Notes: generated by a model from the letters alone, not told the origin. Shown: positions 53,285-62,890, counted from the stretch's first letter. The stretch: 64,000 bases of DNA from an uncultured Anderseniella sp. (GCA_947488295.1 CANKYU010000002.1:1-64000); one strand, 5' to 3'. A program made the numbers and translations.

Positions 53285-55437
53285 GCACATTGCCGGATTT
53301 CTCAAAATTCAGCTTTAAACTGCCGGCCGGCACCAGCGCGCAGGAGACGCAAACCTATCCGACGCCGGAAGGCATCACGGTCAAGTCCGCCTATGATGCA
53401 AGCGACGTTGCAGGCCTGGATTTCCTGAACACCTGGCCCGGTGCGGCGCCTTATCTGCGCGGGCCCTATCCTGCCATGTACGCCACCCAGCCATGGACCA
53501 TTCGCCAGTATGCCGGTTTCTCGACGGCCGAGGATTCCAACGCGTTTTACCGCCGCAATCTGGCAGCCGGACAGAAGGGCCTGTCGATCGCCTTCGACCT
53601 GGCGACCCATCGCGGCTATGATTCCGATCATCCTCGGGTTTCCGGTGATGTCGGCATGGCCGGCGTGGCGATTGACTCGATCTATGACATGCGCACGCTG
53701 TTTGACCGCATTCCGCTGGACAAGATGTCTGTGTCGATGACCATGAACGGCGCCGTCCTGCCGATACTGGCGCTGTACATCGTGGCAGCCGAAGAACAGG
53801 GCGTCGCGCCGGAAAAGCTTACCGGCACCATTCAGAACGACATCCTGAAAGAATTCATGGTGCGCAACACCTACATCTACCCGCCGAGCCGGTCGATGCG
53901 CATCATCTCAGACATTTTTGCGTTCACCTCGCAGAACATGCCGAAGTTCAACTCGATCTCGATTTCCGGCTATCACATGCAGGAAGCAGGCGCCACGGCT
54001 GACCTGGAGCTGGCCTACACACTGGCCGACGGAGTTGAATACGCCCGCGCCGGCGTAGCTGCCGGCCTGCCCATCGACAAGTTTGCGCCAAGGCTGTCGT
54101 TCTTCTGGGCCATCGGCATGAACTATTTTATGGAGATTGCCAAGATGCGCGCAGCCCGCATGCTGTGGGCCAAGCTGATGAAGGATTTCAACCCGCAAAG
54201 CGATCGCTCCCTGTCACTGCGCACCCATTGCCAGACGTCCGGCTGGTCACTGACCGCACAGGACGTGTTCAACAATGTCGGGCGCACCTGCATCGAAGCC
54301 ATGGCCGCCACGCAGGGCCACACCCAGTCGCTGCATACCAACGCGCTGGATGAAGCCCTGGCGCTGCCGACGGACTTTTCAGCCCGCATTGCCCGCAATA
54401 CGCAATTGTTCCTGCAGCAGGAAGCCGGCACCTGCCGGGTGGCTGATCCATGGGGTGGCAGTTACTATGTCGAGCGTCTGACCGCCGATCTGGCGGCAAA
54501 GGCCTGGGCTCATATTGAGGAGATCGAAAATCTCGGCGGCATGGCTGAAGCCATCTCCCAGGGCCTGCCCAAACTGCGCATCGAGGAAGCGGCAGCGCGC
54601 ACCCAGGCGCGCATCGATTCCGGCGAGCAGACCGTTGTCGGCATCAACAAGTATCTGGCCAGTGATGAAGCCGAGATCGACATTCTGAAGGTCAACAATT
54701 CCTCAGTACGTTCCCAGCAACTGGACAAGCTGGCGCGCCTGAAGGCTGAACGCAATGACGCACAAGTGGCAGAAAAGCTTGACGACCTGACGCGGATCGC
54801 GGAATCCGGCGACGGCAACCTGCTGGCAGCCGCTGTTGATGCGGGACGCGCCAAGGCGACAGTTGGTGAGATTTCGCTGGCGCTGGAGAAAGTCTGGAAC
54901 CGGCATGTGGCCAAGACCCACGTTATTGAAGGTGTCTATCGCAAGGCACTCGGTGACAGATCGGAAAATGCCGTCAGGGCACAGGCCATGGTGGACGCAT
55001 TTGAAGAAACCGACGGCCGCAAGCCCCGGATACTGGTCGCCAAGATGGGCCAGGACGGCCATGACCGCGGCCAGAAGGTCATTGCGACCGCGTTTGCCGA
55101 CATCGGTTTCCAGGTGGACATCGGCCCACTGTTCTCAACCCCGGAAGAAGTCGCCCGTCAGGCGGTGGAAAACAATGTGCATGTTGTCGGTGTCTCGTCA
55201 CTGACCGCCGGTCACCTCACTTTGGTGCCGGCCTTGCGCGCCGCACTGGAGGCTGAAGGCCGCAGCGACATCATGATCGCGGTCGGCGGCGTGGTGCCGC
55301 CGCAGGATTTCGAGGCGCTCACGGATATGGGCGCCGCCGTTATCTTCCCGCCCGGCACGGTCATCGCGGAAGCCGCCATGCGCCTGCTCACCAAGCTGAA
55401 TGCCAAGCTGGGTTATTCGCAGGAAGCGGCGGAATAG
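53281..55437 (+). CDS. mutB: Methylmalonyl-CoA mutase large (alpha) subunit
   Basis: The 718-residue catalytic subunit, interconverting methylmalonyl-CoA and succinyl-CoA with adenosylcobalamin. The barrel domain (about 35-560) has [11 protein letters not shown] and [16 protein letters not shown]; the C-terminal B12-binding domain has DGHDRG with cobalt-ligating H594, then SSLTAGHL and VGGVVPP. It serves propionate, branched amino acid or ethylmalonyl-type metabolism. The epimerase and the MeaB/ArgK chaperone genes are not in the window. Convergent with the DUF1801 gene. Confidence 0.97.
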   Translation: MSTLPDFSKFSFKLPAGTSAQETQTYPTPEGITVKSAYDASDVAGLDFLNTWPGAAPYLRGPYPAMYATQPWTIRQYAGFSTAEDSNAFYRRNLAAGQKGLSIAFDLATHRGYDSDHPRVSGDVGMAGVAIDSIYDMRTLFDRIPLDKMSVSMTMNGAVLPILALYIVAAEEQGVAPEKLTGTIQNDILKEFMVRNTYIYPPSRSMRIISDIFAFTSQNMPKFNSISISGYHMQEAGATADLELAYTLADGVEYARAGVAAGLPIDKFAPRLSFFWAIGMNYFMEIAKMRAARMLWAKLMKDFNPQSDRSLSLRTHCQTSGWSLTAQDVFNNVGRTCIEAMAATQGHTQSLHTNALDEALALPTDFSARIARNTQLFLQQEAGTCRVADPWGGSYYVERLTADLAAKAWAHIEEIENLGGMAEAISQGLPKLRIEEAAARTQARIDSGEQTVVGINKYLASDEAEIDILKVNNSSVRSQQLDKLARLKAERNDAQVAEKLDDLTRIAESGDGNLLAAAVDAGRAKATVGEISLALEKVWNRHVAKTHVIEGVYRKALGDRSENAVRAQAMVDAFEETDGRKPRILVAKMGQDGHDRGQKVIATAFADIGFQVDIGPLFSTPEEVARQAVENNVHVVGVSSLTAGHLTLVPALRAALEAEGRSDIMIAVGGVVPPQDFEALTDMGAAVIFPPGTVIAEAAMRLLTKLNAKLGYSQEAAE

Positions 55438-55455
55438 AACGACGTTGAGCGGGCA

Positions 55456-55890
55456 CTATTCGTCGAAAACCTCGTACTTGGCTTTCATGTAGGCGATGCC
55501 GTCGAGCACAATCTCTTCCAGGACTGCCAGATCGATGTCGGCGAGCTTGTTGATATAGAGGCAGCTCTTGCCGGTCTTGTGCTTGCCGAGACGGGCAAGT
55601 TTTTCAGACATGTCCCGGTAACCGGGCATGATGTAAATGCTGAGAGCACTTTTTCGCGGACTGAAGCCGGTGATCAGGAAGTCTCCCTCGCGGCCGGACT
55701 CGTACTTGTAGTGGTAACGCCCGTAGCCGATGATCGATGGCCCCCACATTTTCGGTTTCATGCCGGTGACCCGGTTAAACAGTTCAAGCAGGGCAAATCC
55801 GTCGGCGCGCCGGGTGTCGTGCTCCACCGATCCAAGAAACGCCTCCACCGAAGCAGCCGTCGATTTGGTCTTGTTGTCTGCCTTGGCCAT
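55456..55890 (-). CDS. DUF1801 domain-containing protein
   Basis: A 144-residue protein of the YdhG/DUF1801 type: MKPKMWGPSIIGYGRYHYKY, GFSPRKSALSIYIMPGY and a C-terminal KTGKSCLYINKLADID with VLEEIVLDGIAYMK. The fold is found in small cytoplasmic proteins of unknown role. It is 29 bases downstream of the Lrp gene on the same strand and 18 bases from the convergent mutB stop. Confidence 0.85.
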   Translation of the reverse strand: MAKADNKTKSTAASVEAFLGSVEHDTRRADGFALLELFNRVTGMKPKMWGPSIIGYGRYHYKYESGREGDFLITGFSPRKSALSIYIMPGYRDMSEKLARLGKHKTGKSCLYINKLADIDLAVLEEIVLDGIAYMKAKYEVFDE

Positions 55891-55919
55891 TGCAGTCTCC
55901 GTACTAGAGTGGAACGCGG

Positions 55920-56384
55920 TCAGGGAAAACGCGGCAACCGGCGCTTCACCGGTGATGACTGGATAATGGACGTATTTGTCATGGCATAGGAAATCAATTC
56001 GTCGATCAGTGTTTCCAGATCACCGACCGAGCGGACATGGGCGCGCGCGATAAAGCAATCCTCCCCGGTGATGCGGTCACACTCCACGATCTCGGGCAGG
56101 TCACGCAGTATCTGCGCGACCCGATGCAGTTCGCCGGGTATCGGCCTGATGCGCAGCCATGCCGCAATGGGAAGTCCAAGTGCGCCGGGATTGACGATGG
56201 CTGAATAACCTTCGATGACACCAGCCTCTTCCATCCGCTTGATCCTTTCAGCAACACTGGGGGCGGACAGGCCCACCAGGCGGGCAAGCTCCGCATTGCT
56301 GGTGCGGGCATTTTCAATCAGCGCGTCGAGCAACTTGCGGTCTACCGCATCAAGACGGCTATTTTCATATCGAAGTCTGTTCAC
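55920..56384 (-). CDS. Lrp/AsnC-family transcriptional regulator
   Basis: A 154-residue regulator with an N-terminal winged helix (DRKLLDALIENARTSNAELA; VGLSAPSVAERIKRME) and a C-terminal RAM ligand-binding domain (about 70-145, ending YAMTNTSIIQSS). Such proteins sense amino acids. It is divergent from two EamA transporter genes, a common pairing for amino-acid export control; the AT-rich 56385-56445 gap may hold its site. The DUF1801 gene follows. Confidence 0.9.
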   Translation of the reverse strand: MNRLRYENSRLDAVDRKLLDALIENARTSNAELARLVGLSAPSVAERIKRMEEAGVIEGYSAIVNPGALGLPIAAWLRIRPIPGELHRVAQILRDLPEIVECDRITGEDCFIARAHVRSVGDLETLIDELISYAMTNTSIIQSSPVKRRLPRFP

Positions 56385-56492
56385 ATAATTTTCCTTTATT
56401 ACTTCTATAATTATACGATATCACTTTCTATCGGCCATGTGAAATCGGTTTTTCTCCTTCTATTATCAGGAGATGAAAAGGCGCAAGGAAAC

Positions 56493-57368
56493 ATGACCGA
56501 CCAGCAAACAACGTTCAACAAGGCGGCGGAAAACGTGCCGCCGCAGGCATGGTTTGGCGTCAGTGCGGTATTTCACTATCTCGGCCCTTCGTTTGCGGTG
56601 CTGCTGTTTCCCGCAATCGGCGTGCTGGGCGTGGCATGGTTCAGGATTGCTTCGGCGGCGTTGATCTTCGCACCATTCACCAGACCCTGGACGGTGTTCA
56701 TGGATGCTGACCGCAACGGACGGTTGCTGCTGATCGGCCTCGGCGCCTGCCTGGCCGTGATGAATACCGCGTTCTATCTGGCCCTTGAGCGCCTGCCGAT
56801 GAGCCTGGTGGCGGCGATGGAGTTCATCGGCACCATTGGCGTCGCGCTTTACGGACTGCGCACCCGCCGCAATGCCGCTGCACTGGCTCTGGCGGTTGTG
56901 GGTGTCATCATTCTCATAGACGTCAAATGGTCAACCGACCCGCTCGGCCTGTTCTGGGCGGCTTTGAACGGCGCCATGTTCGTCGGGTACATCGTCCTCG
57001 GTCACAAGGCGGCTGAAGGCGGGGCAAGCGGCGGGGTGGATCGTCTGGGCGCTGCCATGTTCATCGCCTTCATCCTGCTGATGCCAGTTGGTTTCATGCA
57101 GGCATGGCAAGCGTTCGGGACGGTCACCCTGGTACTGGCCGGCATCGGGGTCGGTATTTGCTCATCGGTCATTCCGTACATCTGCGATCAGCTTGCCATG
57201 TCGCGCCTGCCGCGGTCCTCGTTCGCTTTACTGCTGGCGCTGCTGCCGGCAACCGCTACAGTCATCGCCGCGATCGTGCTGGCTCAGATCCCGACCCTGC
57301 AGGATATTCTTGGTGTTGTACTTGTGATGGCCGGTGTGGCTGTCCACAAACCGGCAGAGGCTGCATGA
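56493..57368 (+). CDS. EamA family transporter (RhtA-like)
   Basis: A 291-residue transporter with ten membrane segments in two EamA repeats; AVMNTAFYLALERLPMSLV and MEFIGTIGVALYGLRTRRN resemble the threonine/homoserine exporter RhtA. ATG at 56493 follows GCAAGGAAAC; the frame opens at 56439. Its stop overlaps the next transporter gene by 4 bases (ATGA). Divergent from an Lrp regulator, it likely exports an amino acid. Confidence 0.85.
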   Translation: MTDQQTTFNKAAENVPPQAWFGVSAVFHYLGPSFAVLLFPAIGVLGVAWFRIASAALIFAPFTRPWTVFMDADRNGRLLLIGLGACLAVMNTAFYLALERLPMSLVAAMEFIGTIGVALYGLRTRRNAAALALAVVGVIILIDVKWSTDPLGLFWAALNGAMFVGYIVLGHKAAEGGASGGVDRLGAAMFIAFILLMPVGFMQAWQAFGTVTLVLAGIGVGICSSVIPYICDQLAMSRLPRSSFALLLALLPATATVIAAIVLAQIPTLQDILGVVLVMAGVAVHKPAEAA

Positions 57369-58261
57369 CGGACAAAAACGCCCACTGGACCGATGGGGTC
57401 CTGCCCGGTTGTCTCGGCATGCTCGGGTTCAGCGGGACACTGGTGGCCACCCGTGTGGCGGTTTTCGATTTCTCGCCACTGACAATCACCTGCGCGCGCA
57501 TTGTCATGGCGGGCTTCCTCGGACTGGCATTCCTGGCGTTTTCAGGGAAACTGCGGTTACCTGACAAGCGCCTGCTGCCGAGCATCGTCATGATGGGACT
57601 GGGGTTGGCGGTCGGGTTTCCGTTCTTCCTGGCTTTGGCGCTGGAGGAGGTTCCAGCCGTTCACGGCGCCGTCGTGACCGGCCTGTCACCTGCGGCCACC
57701 GCGATCATCTTTGTTGCCAGAGGCGGTGAACGCCCGCCGGCGCTGTTCTGGCTCGCCTGCATCATCGGCTTCGCCGGCGTATTCTACTTCGCCTATGATG
57801 CCGGTGGCGGGCATCTCAGCCTGGCGGACGGCTGGTTGTTTCTGGCGCTGCTCAGCGTCGCCCTGGCCTATGTCGAGGGTGGCCGCGTCTCCGGCGAACT
57901 GGGCGGCACGACAACACTGAGCTGGGCCATGGCACTGCTGACACCGGTTGCCCTGGTGGTTCTGGTCTGGTCAGTTGCGGACATGGATTTACAAACCGTC
58001 ACAGCCGGCAGCTGGACCGGACTGGTCTATCTCGGTGTCGTCAGCATGTATCTGGCTTCGGTGTTCTGGTATCGCGGCCTTGCCGCCGGTGGTGTGGCGC
58101 GCATCGGCCAGATCAACCTGCTGCTGCCGCTTGTCGCCCTGGGCTGGTCTGCACTGTTTCTCGGCGAAGAGATCACGCCAACCGCCATTGTGTGTTCGTT
58201 GATTGTTTTTGCCGCGATGATCGTCTGTCTGAAAAGCCGCACCAACCGGAGGATCGCATGA
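57365..58261 (+). CDS. DMT/EamA family transporter
   Basis: A 298-residue transporter, ten hydrophobic segments (LGMLGFSGTLVATRVAV; VPAVHGAVVTGLSPAATA; GQINLLLPLVALGWSALFLG). The ATG overlaps the stop of the first transporter; the longer frame to 57104 lies within that gene and is rejected. The pair is not identical and may form a heterodimer or carry two substrates. It overlaps the GFA gene by 4 bases. Confidence 0.87.
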   Translation: MTDKNAHWTDGVLPGCLGMLGFSGTLVATRVAVFDFSPLTITCARIVMAGFLGLAFLAFSGKLRLPDKRLLPSIVMMGLGLAVGFPFFLALALEEVPAVHGAVVTGLSPAATAIIFVARGGERPPALFWLACIIGFAGVFYFAYDAGGGHLSLADGWLFLALLSVALAYVEGGRVSGELGGTTTLSWAMALLTPVALVVLVWSVADMDLQTVTAGSWTGLVYLGVVSMYLASVFWYRGLAAGGVARIGQINLLLPLVALGWSALFLGEEITPTAIVCSLIVFAAMIVCLKSRTNRRIA

Positions 58262-58698
58262 CAAAAGAGCCAATATCCGTTCACACGGGCGGCTGCCATT
58301 GCGGGTCGGTCCGCTACCAGGCAACCGGCAAGCCGGTCATCATCGCCCATTGCCATTGCCAGGACTGCCAGCGGCTCAGCGGCGCAGGCCATACCACCGG
58401 CGCGATGTTTTCAGTGGCGAATTTTCAGCTTGATGGCCGGTTGTCCGAATACACCCTTGATGCGGACAACGGCAACCGGGTCACCAAAGCCTTTTGCCCC
58501 AACTGCGGCAGCCACATACTGGGACGCAACAGCGGTTCAACCGGCTATGTGACCGTAAGCCTTGGAACCCTGGACGATTCGTCGGCGCTTGAACCGCAAG
58601 TGGCGATTTTTGCCCGAAACCGCAAACCCTGGGACACCATGGACGAAACTATCGCAACATTTGAGCACCAGCCAGACTGGAAGCCGGACGACGGGTAG
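58258..58698 (+). CDS. GFA family protein (Gfa-like zinc protein)
   Basis: A 146-residue CENP-V/GFA-domain protein. Zinc-binding Cys are present in GGCHCGSVRY, HCHCQDCQRLSG and FCPNCGSHI. Named after the glutathione-dependent formaldehyde-activating enzyme, the family is mostly uncharacterised. It is the third gene of an operon with two EamA transporters, its ATG overlapping the previous stop; its link to them is not clear. Confidence 0.88.
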   Translation: MTKEPISVHTGGCHCGSVRYQATGKPVIIAHCHCQDCQRLSGAGHTTGAMFSVANFQLDGRLSEYTLDADNGNRVTKAFCPNCGSHILGRNSGSTGYVTVSLGTLDDSSALEPQVAIFARNRKPWDTMDETIATFEHQPDWKPDDG

Positions 58699-58802
58699 GG
58701 AAAATGCGCCTGCTCCGGGGCGGAATTCGGGCCTTTGTGCGGTCAACCGCCTGATAGATGCGTATGGGCACCGTTCGCTCACGACAGAGTGATTACCACC
58801 CT

Positions 58803-59171
58803 ATGGAATTGTTAAGCGGGCACCTCTATGTCGTAGGCATGGTACGGATTTTACTGATAATTGCGCTGGTCATGACCATGTCGCTCAAACACTTTGAGCG
58901 GGCGCCGGACTATGTCACCGTAACCTCCGCCAGTTTCTCCGAGCTCACCCTGGCAACCGGGCTGTCTGCAACTGTCGTGAAAGCCACTGATTGCAATGAC
59001 AAGCACGACATCGCCGGTAATCTGGTGCAGTCACATAAATCGGACTGCAAGGCCGTGATTGGCAAGATTGCCGACAGTGCGCCTGCCGCCATTGGTGACC
59101 ATCTCCTGGCACGTGACACTTCGACCATTGCAACTGTCCGGCCTGTTGACCTGCCTCCTCCGCGAGCCTGA
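58803..59171 (+). CDS. Hypothetical protein with one N-terminal membrane segment
   Basis: A protein of up to 122 residues with a hydrophobic N-terminal segment (VRILLIIALVMTMS) and a soluble part with two Cys and no recognised domain. The start is unsure: ATG at 58803 or 58839, neither with a good Shine-Dalgarno. The codon usage looks like its neighbours. I do not recognise it; it could be a periplasmic or lipid-facing protein. Confidence 0.5.
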   Translation: MELLSGHLYVVGMVRILLIIALVMTMSLKHFERAPDYVTVTSASFSELTLATGLSATVVKATDCNDKHDIAGNLVQSHKSDCKAVIGKIADSAPAAIGDHLLARDTSTIATVRPVDLPPPRA

Positions 59172-59342
59172 CATCTTTGTGCATGTGATTTGTGCTTCTG
59201 CGTAGCCGTACTAGCGGCTGCCGGAACCAACGGCAGATCTATCTGTTCACATGATCAATGACATCATCATCGATGACCAAACCCGTTTTCTGTTCAGAAC
59301 ACGAGTACCGGGTGACGTCTGCAAATTCAGGATGTTTCAGTT

Positions 59343-60032
59343 ATGACGAATACTCTATCACGGCGACACTTCGCCAAAATCAGTACCGGGTTTGCCGCGG
59401 TGGCGCTTGCCGGCTGCAATACGATTCCCAAAGACACCTATGCGCCTGAGGCACAGGCTCCACGGCCTGACCTGGCGCCGGACAGCAGTTTCGCCGCCAA
59501 CTATTCAGCACGGCCCAACGAACGGTTCCCGCTGCCGGCGATCGATCCCAAAATTCTTGCACCGAAGTTCCGGCGCACGCGGGTCAGCTATGATTCAGGA
59601 GAAAAACCCGGGACGCTGATAGTGGATACCGGCGAATTCTACCTGTATCTGATTGAGCCGGCAGGCTCAGCCATGCGCTACGGTGTCGGGCTCGGGCGCG
59701 CCGGTTTCGAATGGTCCGGGCGCGCCCGGGTAGCATGGAAGCGGCCCTGGCCGACCTGGACGCCGCCGGACACGATGATCGCCCGCGAACCGGAGCTGGA
59801 AAAATGGAGCGTGCGCAATGGCGGCATGCCGCCGGGCCTCAAAAACCCGCTGGGCGCACGGGCGCTGTACATTTTTGAAGGCAAGGTCGACACACTTTAT
59901 CGTCTGCACGGCACCAACGAACCACAGTCAATCGGCAAGGCGGTCTCAAGCGGCTGCGTGCGGATGATCAACCAGGACGCCATCGATCTGTATGACCGGG
60001 TGAAGTCCAACGCGCCAATTCTGGTGATCTGA
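59343..60032 (+). CDS. L,D-transpeptidase (YkuD) lipoprotein
   Basis: A 229-residue L,D-transpeptidase with a Tat-like start (SRRHFAKIS) and a lipobox LAGC (C25), so probably a lipoprotein. The YkuD catalytic region runs from H189 (LHGTNEPQSIGK) to C205 (SSGCVRM). It cross-links peptidoglycan or attaches proteins to it. AGGA precedes the ATG by about 8 bases. The next gene starts 2 bases after its stop. Confidence 0.92.
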   Translation: MTNTLSRRHFAKISTGFAAVALAGCNTIPKDTYAPEAQAPRPDLAPDSSFAANYSARPNERFPLPAIDPKILAPKFRRTRVSYDSGEKPGTLIVDTGEFYLYLIEPAGSAMRYGVGLGRAGFEWSGRARVAWKRPWPTWTPPDTMIAREPELEKWSVRNGGMPPGLKNPLGARALYIFEGKVDTLYRLHGTNEPQSIGKAVSSGCVRMINQDAIDLYDRVKSNAPILVI

Positions 60033-60033
60033 T

Positions 60034-60534
60034 ATGAGAAAACAGTCAAAATCCAGGAAACCAGGGACAAAAAGGTCAAAGCCGGCAACCCCGACAGCGG
60101 AGGTTGAATCCATAGATACAGGCCGTCGCGGCTTCATCAGTTCAGTGCGCAATGGTGCAATTGGACTGGTGGCCGCGGGCGGGCTTGGCGCCTATGTGGT
60201 CCACCTCTATCGAAACACCTCGCACGAGCACGATCTGTCCCGCGTGGGCAACGGCACTGCGTCAGTGGTGCAGGTCCATGACCCGCAATGCCAGCTGTGC
60301 CTTGCCCTGCAGAAGGAAACCCGGCAGGCACTGGCGAGCCTTGACGGAGACAAGCCCGGCTATGTCATCGCCGATATCCGAACCGACAAGGGCCTGCGCT
60401 TTGCCAACAAGCATGGGGTAAAACATGTCACCCTGCTGCTGTTCGACAAGAGCGGAAAACTGCAGCAGGTGATCAACGGACAACGCGGCAGCAATGAATT
60501 GCGCCAGGCCTTCCAGCGGCTTGTTGCCAGGTAG
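60034..60534 (+). CDS. Membrane-anchored thioredoxin-fold-like protein with CxxC
   Basis: A 166-residue protein: a basic cytoplasmic start, one membrane segment (about 40-58), and a periplasmic domain with DPQCQLCLALQKE (C86, C89), YVIADIRTD and HVTLLLFDKSGKLQQVINGQ, which reads as a thioredoxin-like fold. The gene starts one base after the L,D-transpeptidase stop, so coexpression is sure and it may keep that enzyme's catalytic Cys reduced. This is inference; no named family is recognised. Confidence 0.65.
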   Translation: MRKQSKSRKPGTKRSKPATPTAEVESIDTGRRGFISSVRNGAIGLVAAGGLGAYVVHLYRNTSHEHDLSRVGNGTASVVQVHDPQCQLCLALQKETRQALASLDGDKPGYVIADIRTDKGLRFANKHGVKHVTLLLFDKSGKLQQVINGQRGSNELRQAFQRLVAR

Positions 60535-60706
60535 GACCCAGACCCGCAGACACTAATCACATATTCTTGATGAACTGTTGTTCCCGCAGCCATCAAAAGC
60601 GGTGAACCTACACCCCATCTAGTGCGTTACCGAAGCATGAAACAAGCCGGATCAGGGCCAGTCGCTGGTGTTCTGGTCGCGGCGGATAAACTGAAAGAAC
60701 AAGAAA

Positions 60707-60847
60707 ATGAAAACGGACAAAGAACAAGAACTCTGGTTGCTGTCGATGTCGGACCAGCCCGCCCATGGCGGATCGCAAAAGCTCGCCGTGTGGGCAGCGC
60801 TTGCAGCCGTTGGCGTAACGACCGCGTCACTGGTCGCCGGGTCCTGA
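60707..60847 (+). CDS. Candidate 46-residue small membrane protein
   Basis: A short open frame: MKTDKEQELWLLSMSDQ followed by a hydrophobic stretch (LAVWAALAAVGVTTASLVAG) that could span the membrane. A purine-rich GAAAGAACAAGAAA leader precedes the ATG. The surrounding 372-base gap between two genes holds no better candidate; another frame (60622-60867) shows no coding character. Proof would need protein or ribosome-profiling data. Confidence 0.35.
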   Translation: MKTDKEQELWLLSMSDQPAHGGSQKLAVWAALAAVGVTTASLVAGS

Positions 60848-60906
60848 ACCACAATAACCAATTCTGAAATTCACTGATCTCATGGGCGTGACATGGGCTT
60901 TACAGC

Positions 60907-61140
60907 TCATTTGTCGCGCCCATGGCATTTCAACCGGCTGCGCGCCTCGTCGGCAATCTTCCGGTCACCGCAGTCAAGCGCATAAACGTATGCGTGAGTA
61001 TAGAAGAAACACGCCGCATCAATGTCACCCTGGCTTTCGCGCAGCCGGGCCGCCGCCAGGTACAAGGGCGGCAGCGCAGCAACGTCATCGTGTTCATGAG
61101 CCTGCAGCATGTCGCGCTGCAGGCGCTCTTCCTCGATCAT
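60907..61140 (-). CDS. Small TPR-like hypothetical protein next to the Rieske oxygenase
   Basis: A 77-residue protein (MIEEERLQRDMLQAHEHDDV; PLYLAAARLRESQGDIDAAC; FFYTHAYVYALDCGDRKIA) with two helix pairs like a tetratricopeptide repeat. Its ATG overlaps the stop of the Rieske oxygenase gene by 4 bases (ATGA), so they are translationally coupled. It may be an assembly or partner protein. Neither family nor function is recognised; the frame opens earlier at 61167 within the oxygenase gene. Confidence 0.6.
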   Translation of the reverse strand: MIEEERLQRDMLQAHEHDDVAALPPLYLAAARLRESQGDIDAACFFYTHAYVYALDCGDRKIADEARSRLKCHGRDK

Positions 61141-62291
61141 TTGCCGGCAAAGCGGGTGGCGACCCATTCGTGGAACTGGTGCGTTGGCGGATCCATGACC
61201 GGTGAGAACTTGCCGCCGTCATAAAGCGGCGCGGACCGGCCGCGCTGCATGCCCTCCACGACGAAGATGTCCTCCTCGAAAACGCCTTTCCACATCGCTG
61301 CGTTCTTCTCGCGCAGATCCAGCATGTCATCACCGCACATGTCCGGTGAGGTATAATAAATCTCGATGCGCTCGATGGTTTTACCATTGCCCTGCGGGTC
61401 AAGCATGATTGCAAAGACATGATCGCGATGCACGCCGAACAGTACGTTCGGGTAAAATGAAATGTACTCCGCGCCGGTGTCCCATTTGTCCGACAGACCC
61501 TTAAAATCCGCAAAGGCCCGGCCGCTGTCGTCCAGCTTCGGATTGTACACGACGGTACCCTGGCCCGAGTAATTGCCCGGCTGCATGATGTGGTAGTGGT
61601 CCTCGAGCCTGGAATAGGAATTCAGGCCGGGATGGATCCACGGCAGATGATAGCTTTCGCAATAGTTCTCTACCGCCAGCTTCCAGTTGCAATCCACTTC
61701 CAGGGTGAAGGATGATTCCGTCCCGCCATGATACAGCGGTTTGCCGGCAAACTCCCGCCACTGCTCCAGCAGGGTGGCGGCGTGTGTTTCGAAGTCCGGC
61801 GCCTTGCCATCCAGGTTGACGAAGATGGTATCCATGAAAATGTGTGAACGCACTTCGATCAGACCCAGTTCCTCGCGCTTGATGCAGTCATGCAGGTTCT
61901 GGCCCGGCCCGCCGACATGCGGGGTGGTGCGCAGCGATCCGTCGAAATTGTAACACCAGGAATGATACGGACAGCGGATGGCGGAACGCAGGGTCGTCTT
62001 TTCCTCAACCAGTATCATGCCGCGATGGCGGCATACGTTCTGGAACACACGGACCTTTCCGTCTTCGCCGTGCACCATCAGCAGTGGCTGGCCGAGAAAA
62101 CTGACCGGATTGGCATCACCCTTGTTCGGCACGTCCTTGGCAAACCCTGCACAGGCCCAGGTCGAGGCAAACAGCACCCGCTTTTCGGCCTCGTATACAT
62201 CCGGATCCGTATAAAACGCATTGGGCAGGCCGTTGGCCACTTCAATCGGGCGCAGCACGTTTGCAATCACTTCCTGGTCGAGAACTGTCAT
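61137..62291 (-). CDS. Rieske non-haem iron oxygenase, alpha subunit
   Basis: A 384-residue ring-hydroxylating-type oxygenase. The Rieske [2Fe-2S] site is CRHRG (C87, H89) and CPYHSW (C107, H110); the mononuclear iron ligands include H215 and H220 (ENYCESYHLPWIHPGL), with a carboxylate expected near the C-terminus. Many relatives demethylate quaternary amines (glycine betaine, stachydrine, carnitine) or hydroxylate aromatics; the substrate is not readable. ATG at 62291 follows AAGG. No reductase gene is adjacent. The small gene at 60907 is coupled. Confidence 0.88.
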   Translation of the reverse strand: MTVLDQEVIANVLRPIEVANGLPNAFYTDPDVYEAEKRVLFASTWACAGFAKDVPNKGDANPVSFLGQPLLMVHGEDGKVRVFQNVCRHRGMILVEEKTTLRSAIRCPYHSWCYNFDGSLRTTPHVGGPGQNLHDCIKREELGLIEVRSHIFMDTIFVNLDGKAPDFETHAATLLEQWREFAGKPLYHGGTESSFTLEVDCNWKLAVENYCESYHLPWIHPGLNSYSRLEDHYHIMQPGNYSGQGTVVYNPKLDDSGRAFADFKGLSDKWDTGAEYISFYPNVLFGVHRDHVFAIMLDPQGNGKTIERIEIYYTSPDMCGDDMLDLREKNAAMWKGVFEEDIFVVEGMQRGRSAPLYDGGKFSPVMDPPTHQFHEWVATRFAGK

Positions 62292-62461
62292 GATCAATTG
62301 CCTTATCCTGAGTTGATCCCAACACCGAATATGAGCCTGTTTTCAGCCTGCTTCCTCGCTGGTTTGCGCCAGAAACATGTCAGAAAACGTCAAATTCAAT
62401 GTGAGTATGACACAGAATATTCCGGCGCCAAATCGGCCGGCGACCGGACTTGTGACACGCG

Positions 62462-62890
62462 CTAGGCCTTTGCTTCACGCACCGGACGCCACAACGGGAT
62501 GAAAAACAGCAGCAAGAATGTGACGTTCATCAGCGCGTTGACCGGGGCACCGGCGGCAACTGATCCGGCACTGTCGACGACAAACCAGATACCGATGCTG
62601 GTCAGGATCATGCTTCGACCGATATCGGGTGTGCTGGCATAGACCCTGGTGGTGACCTGCCACAAAAGCACGCCCCAACCGATTACGATGCCGTTGAGGA
62701 TGGCCCACAGCAGGTTGCTTTCGGGTGTCGGTGCGCCGGGTGAACCGTCAACCGGCCAGAACGCCAGGTCCATAAACAGCCTTGTTGTTCCCGACAGGGC
62801 CGGCACAGTGGCCAGCACGCCCAGCAGGCCAAAAGCGATTACACATATGCAGGCGAATTTCAGCCAGCGCAGCGTTGCTTGATGTTGCAT
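62462..62890 (-). CDS. Hypothetical four-helix membrane protein
   Basis: A 142-residue protein with four hydrophobic segments (ACICVIAFGLLGVLATV; LLWAILNGIVIGWGVLLW; ILTSIGIWFVVDSAG; VTFLLLFFIPLW). No charged or catalytic motif is seen. ATG at 62890 follows AAGGAG at a good distance; the frame opens at 62923. It lies upstream of the Rieske gene on the same strand, separated by 170 bases, and divergent from the MmyB-type regulator. I do not recognise the family. Confidence 0.65.
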   Translation of the reverse strand: MQHQATLRWLKFACICVIAFGLLGVLATVPALSGTTRLFMDLAFWPVDGSPGAPTPESNLLWAILNGIVIGWGVLLWQVTTRVYASTPDIGRSMILTSIGIWFVVDSAGSVAAGAPVNALMNVTFLLLFFIPLWRPVREAKA

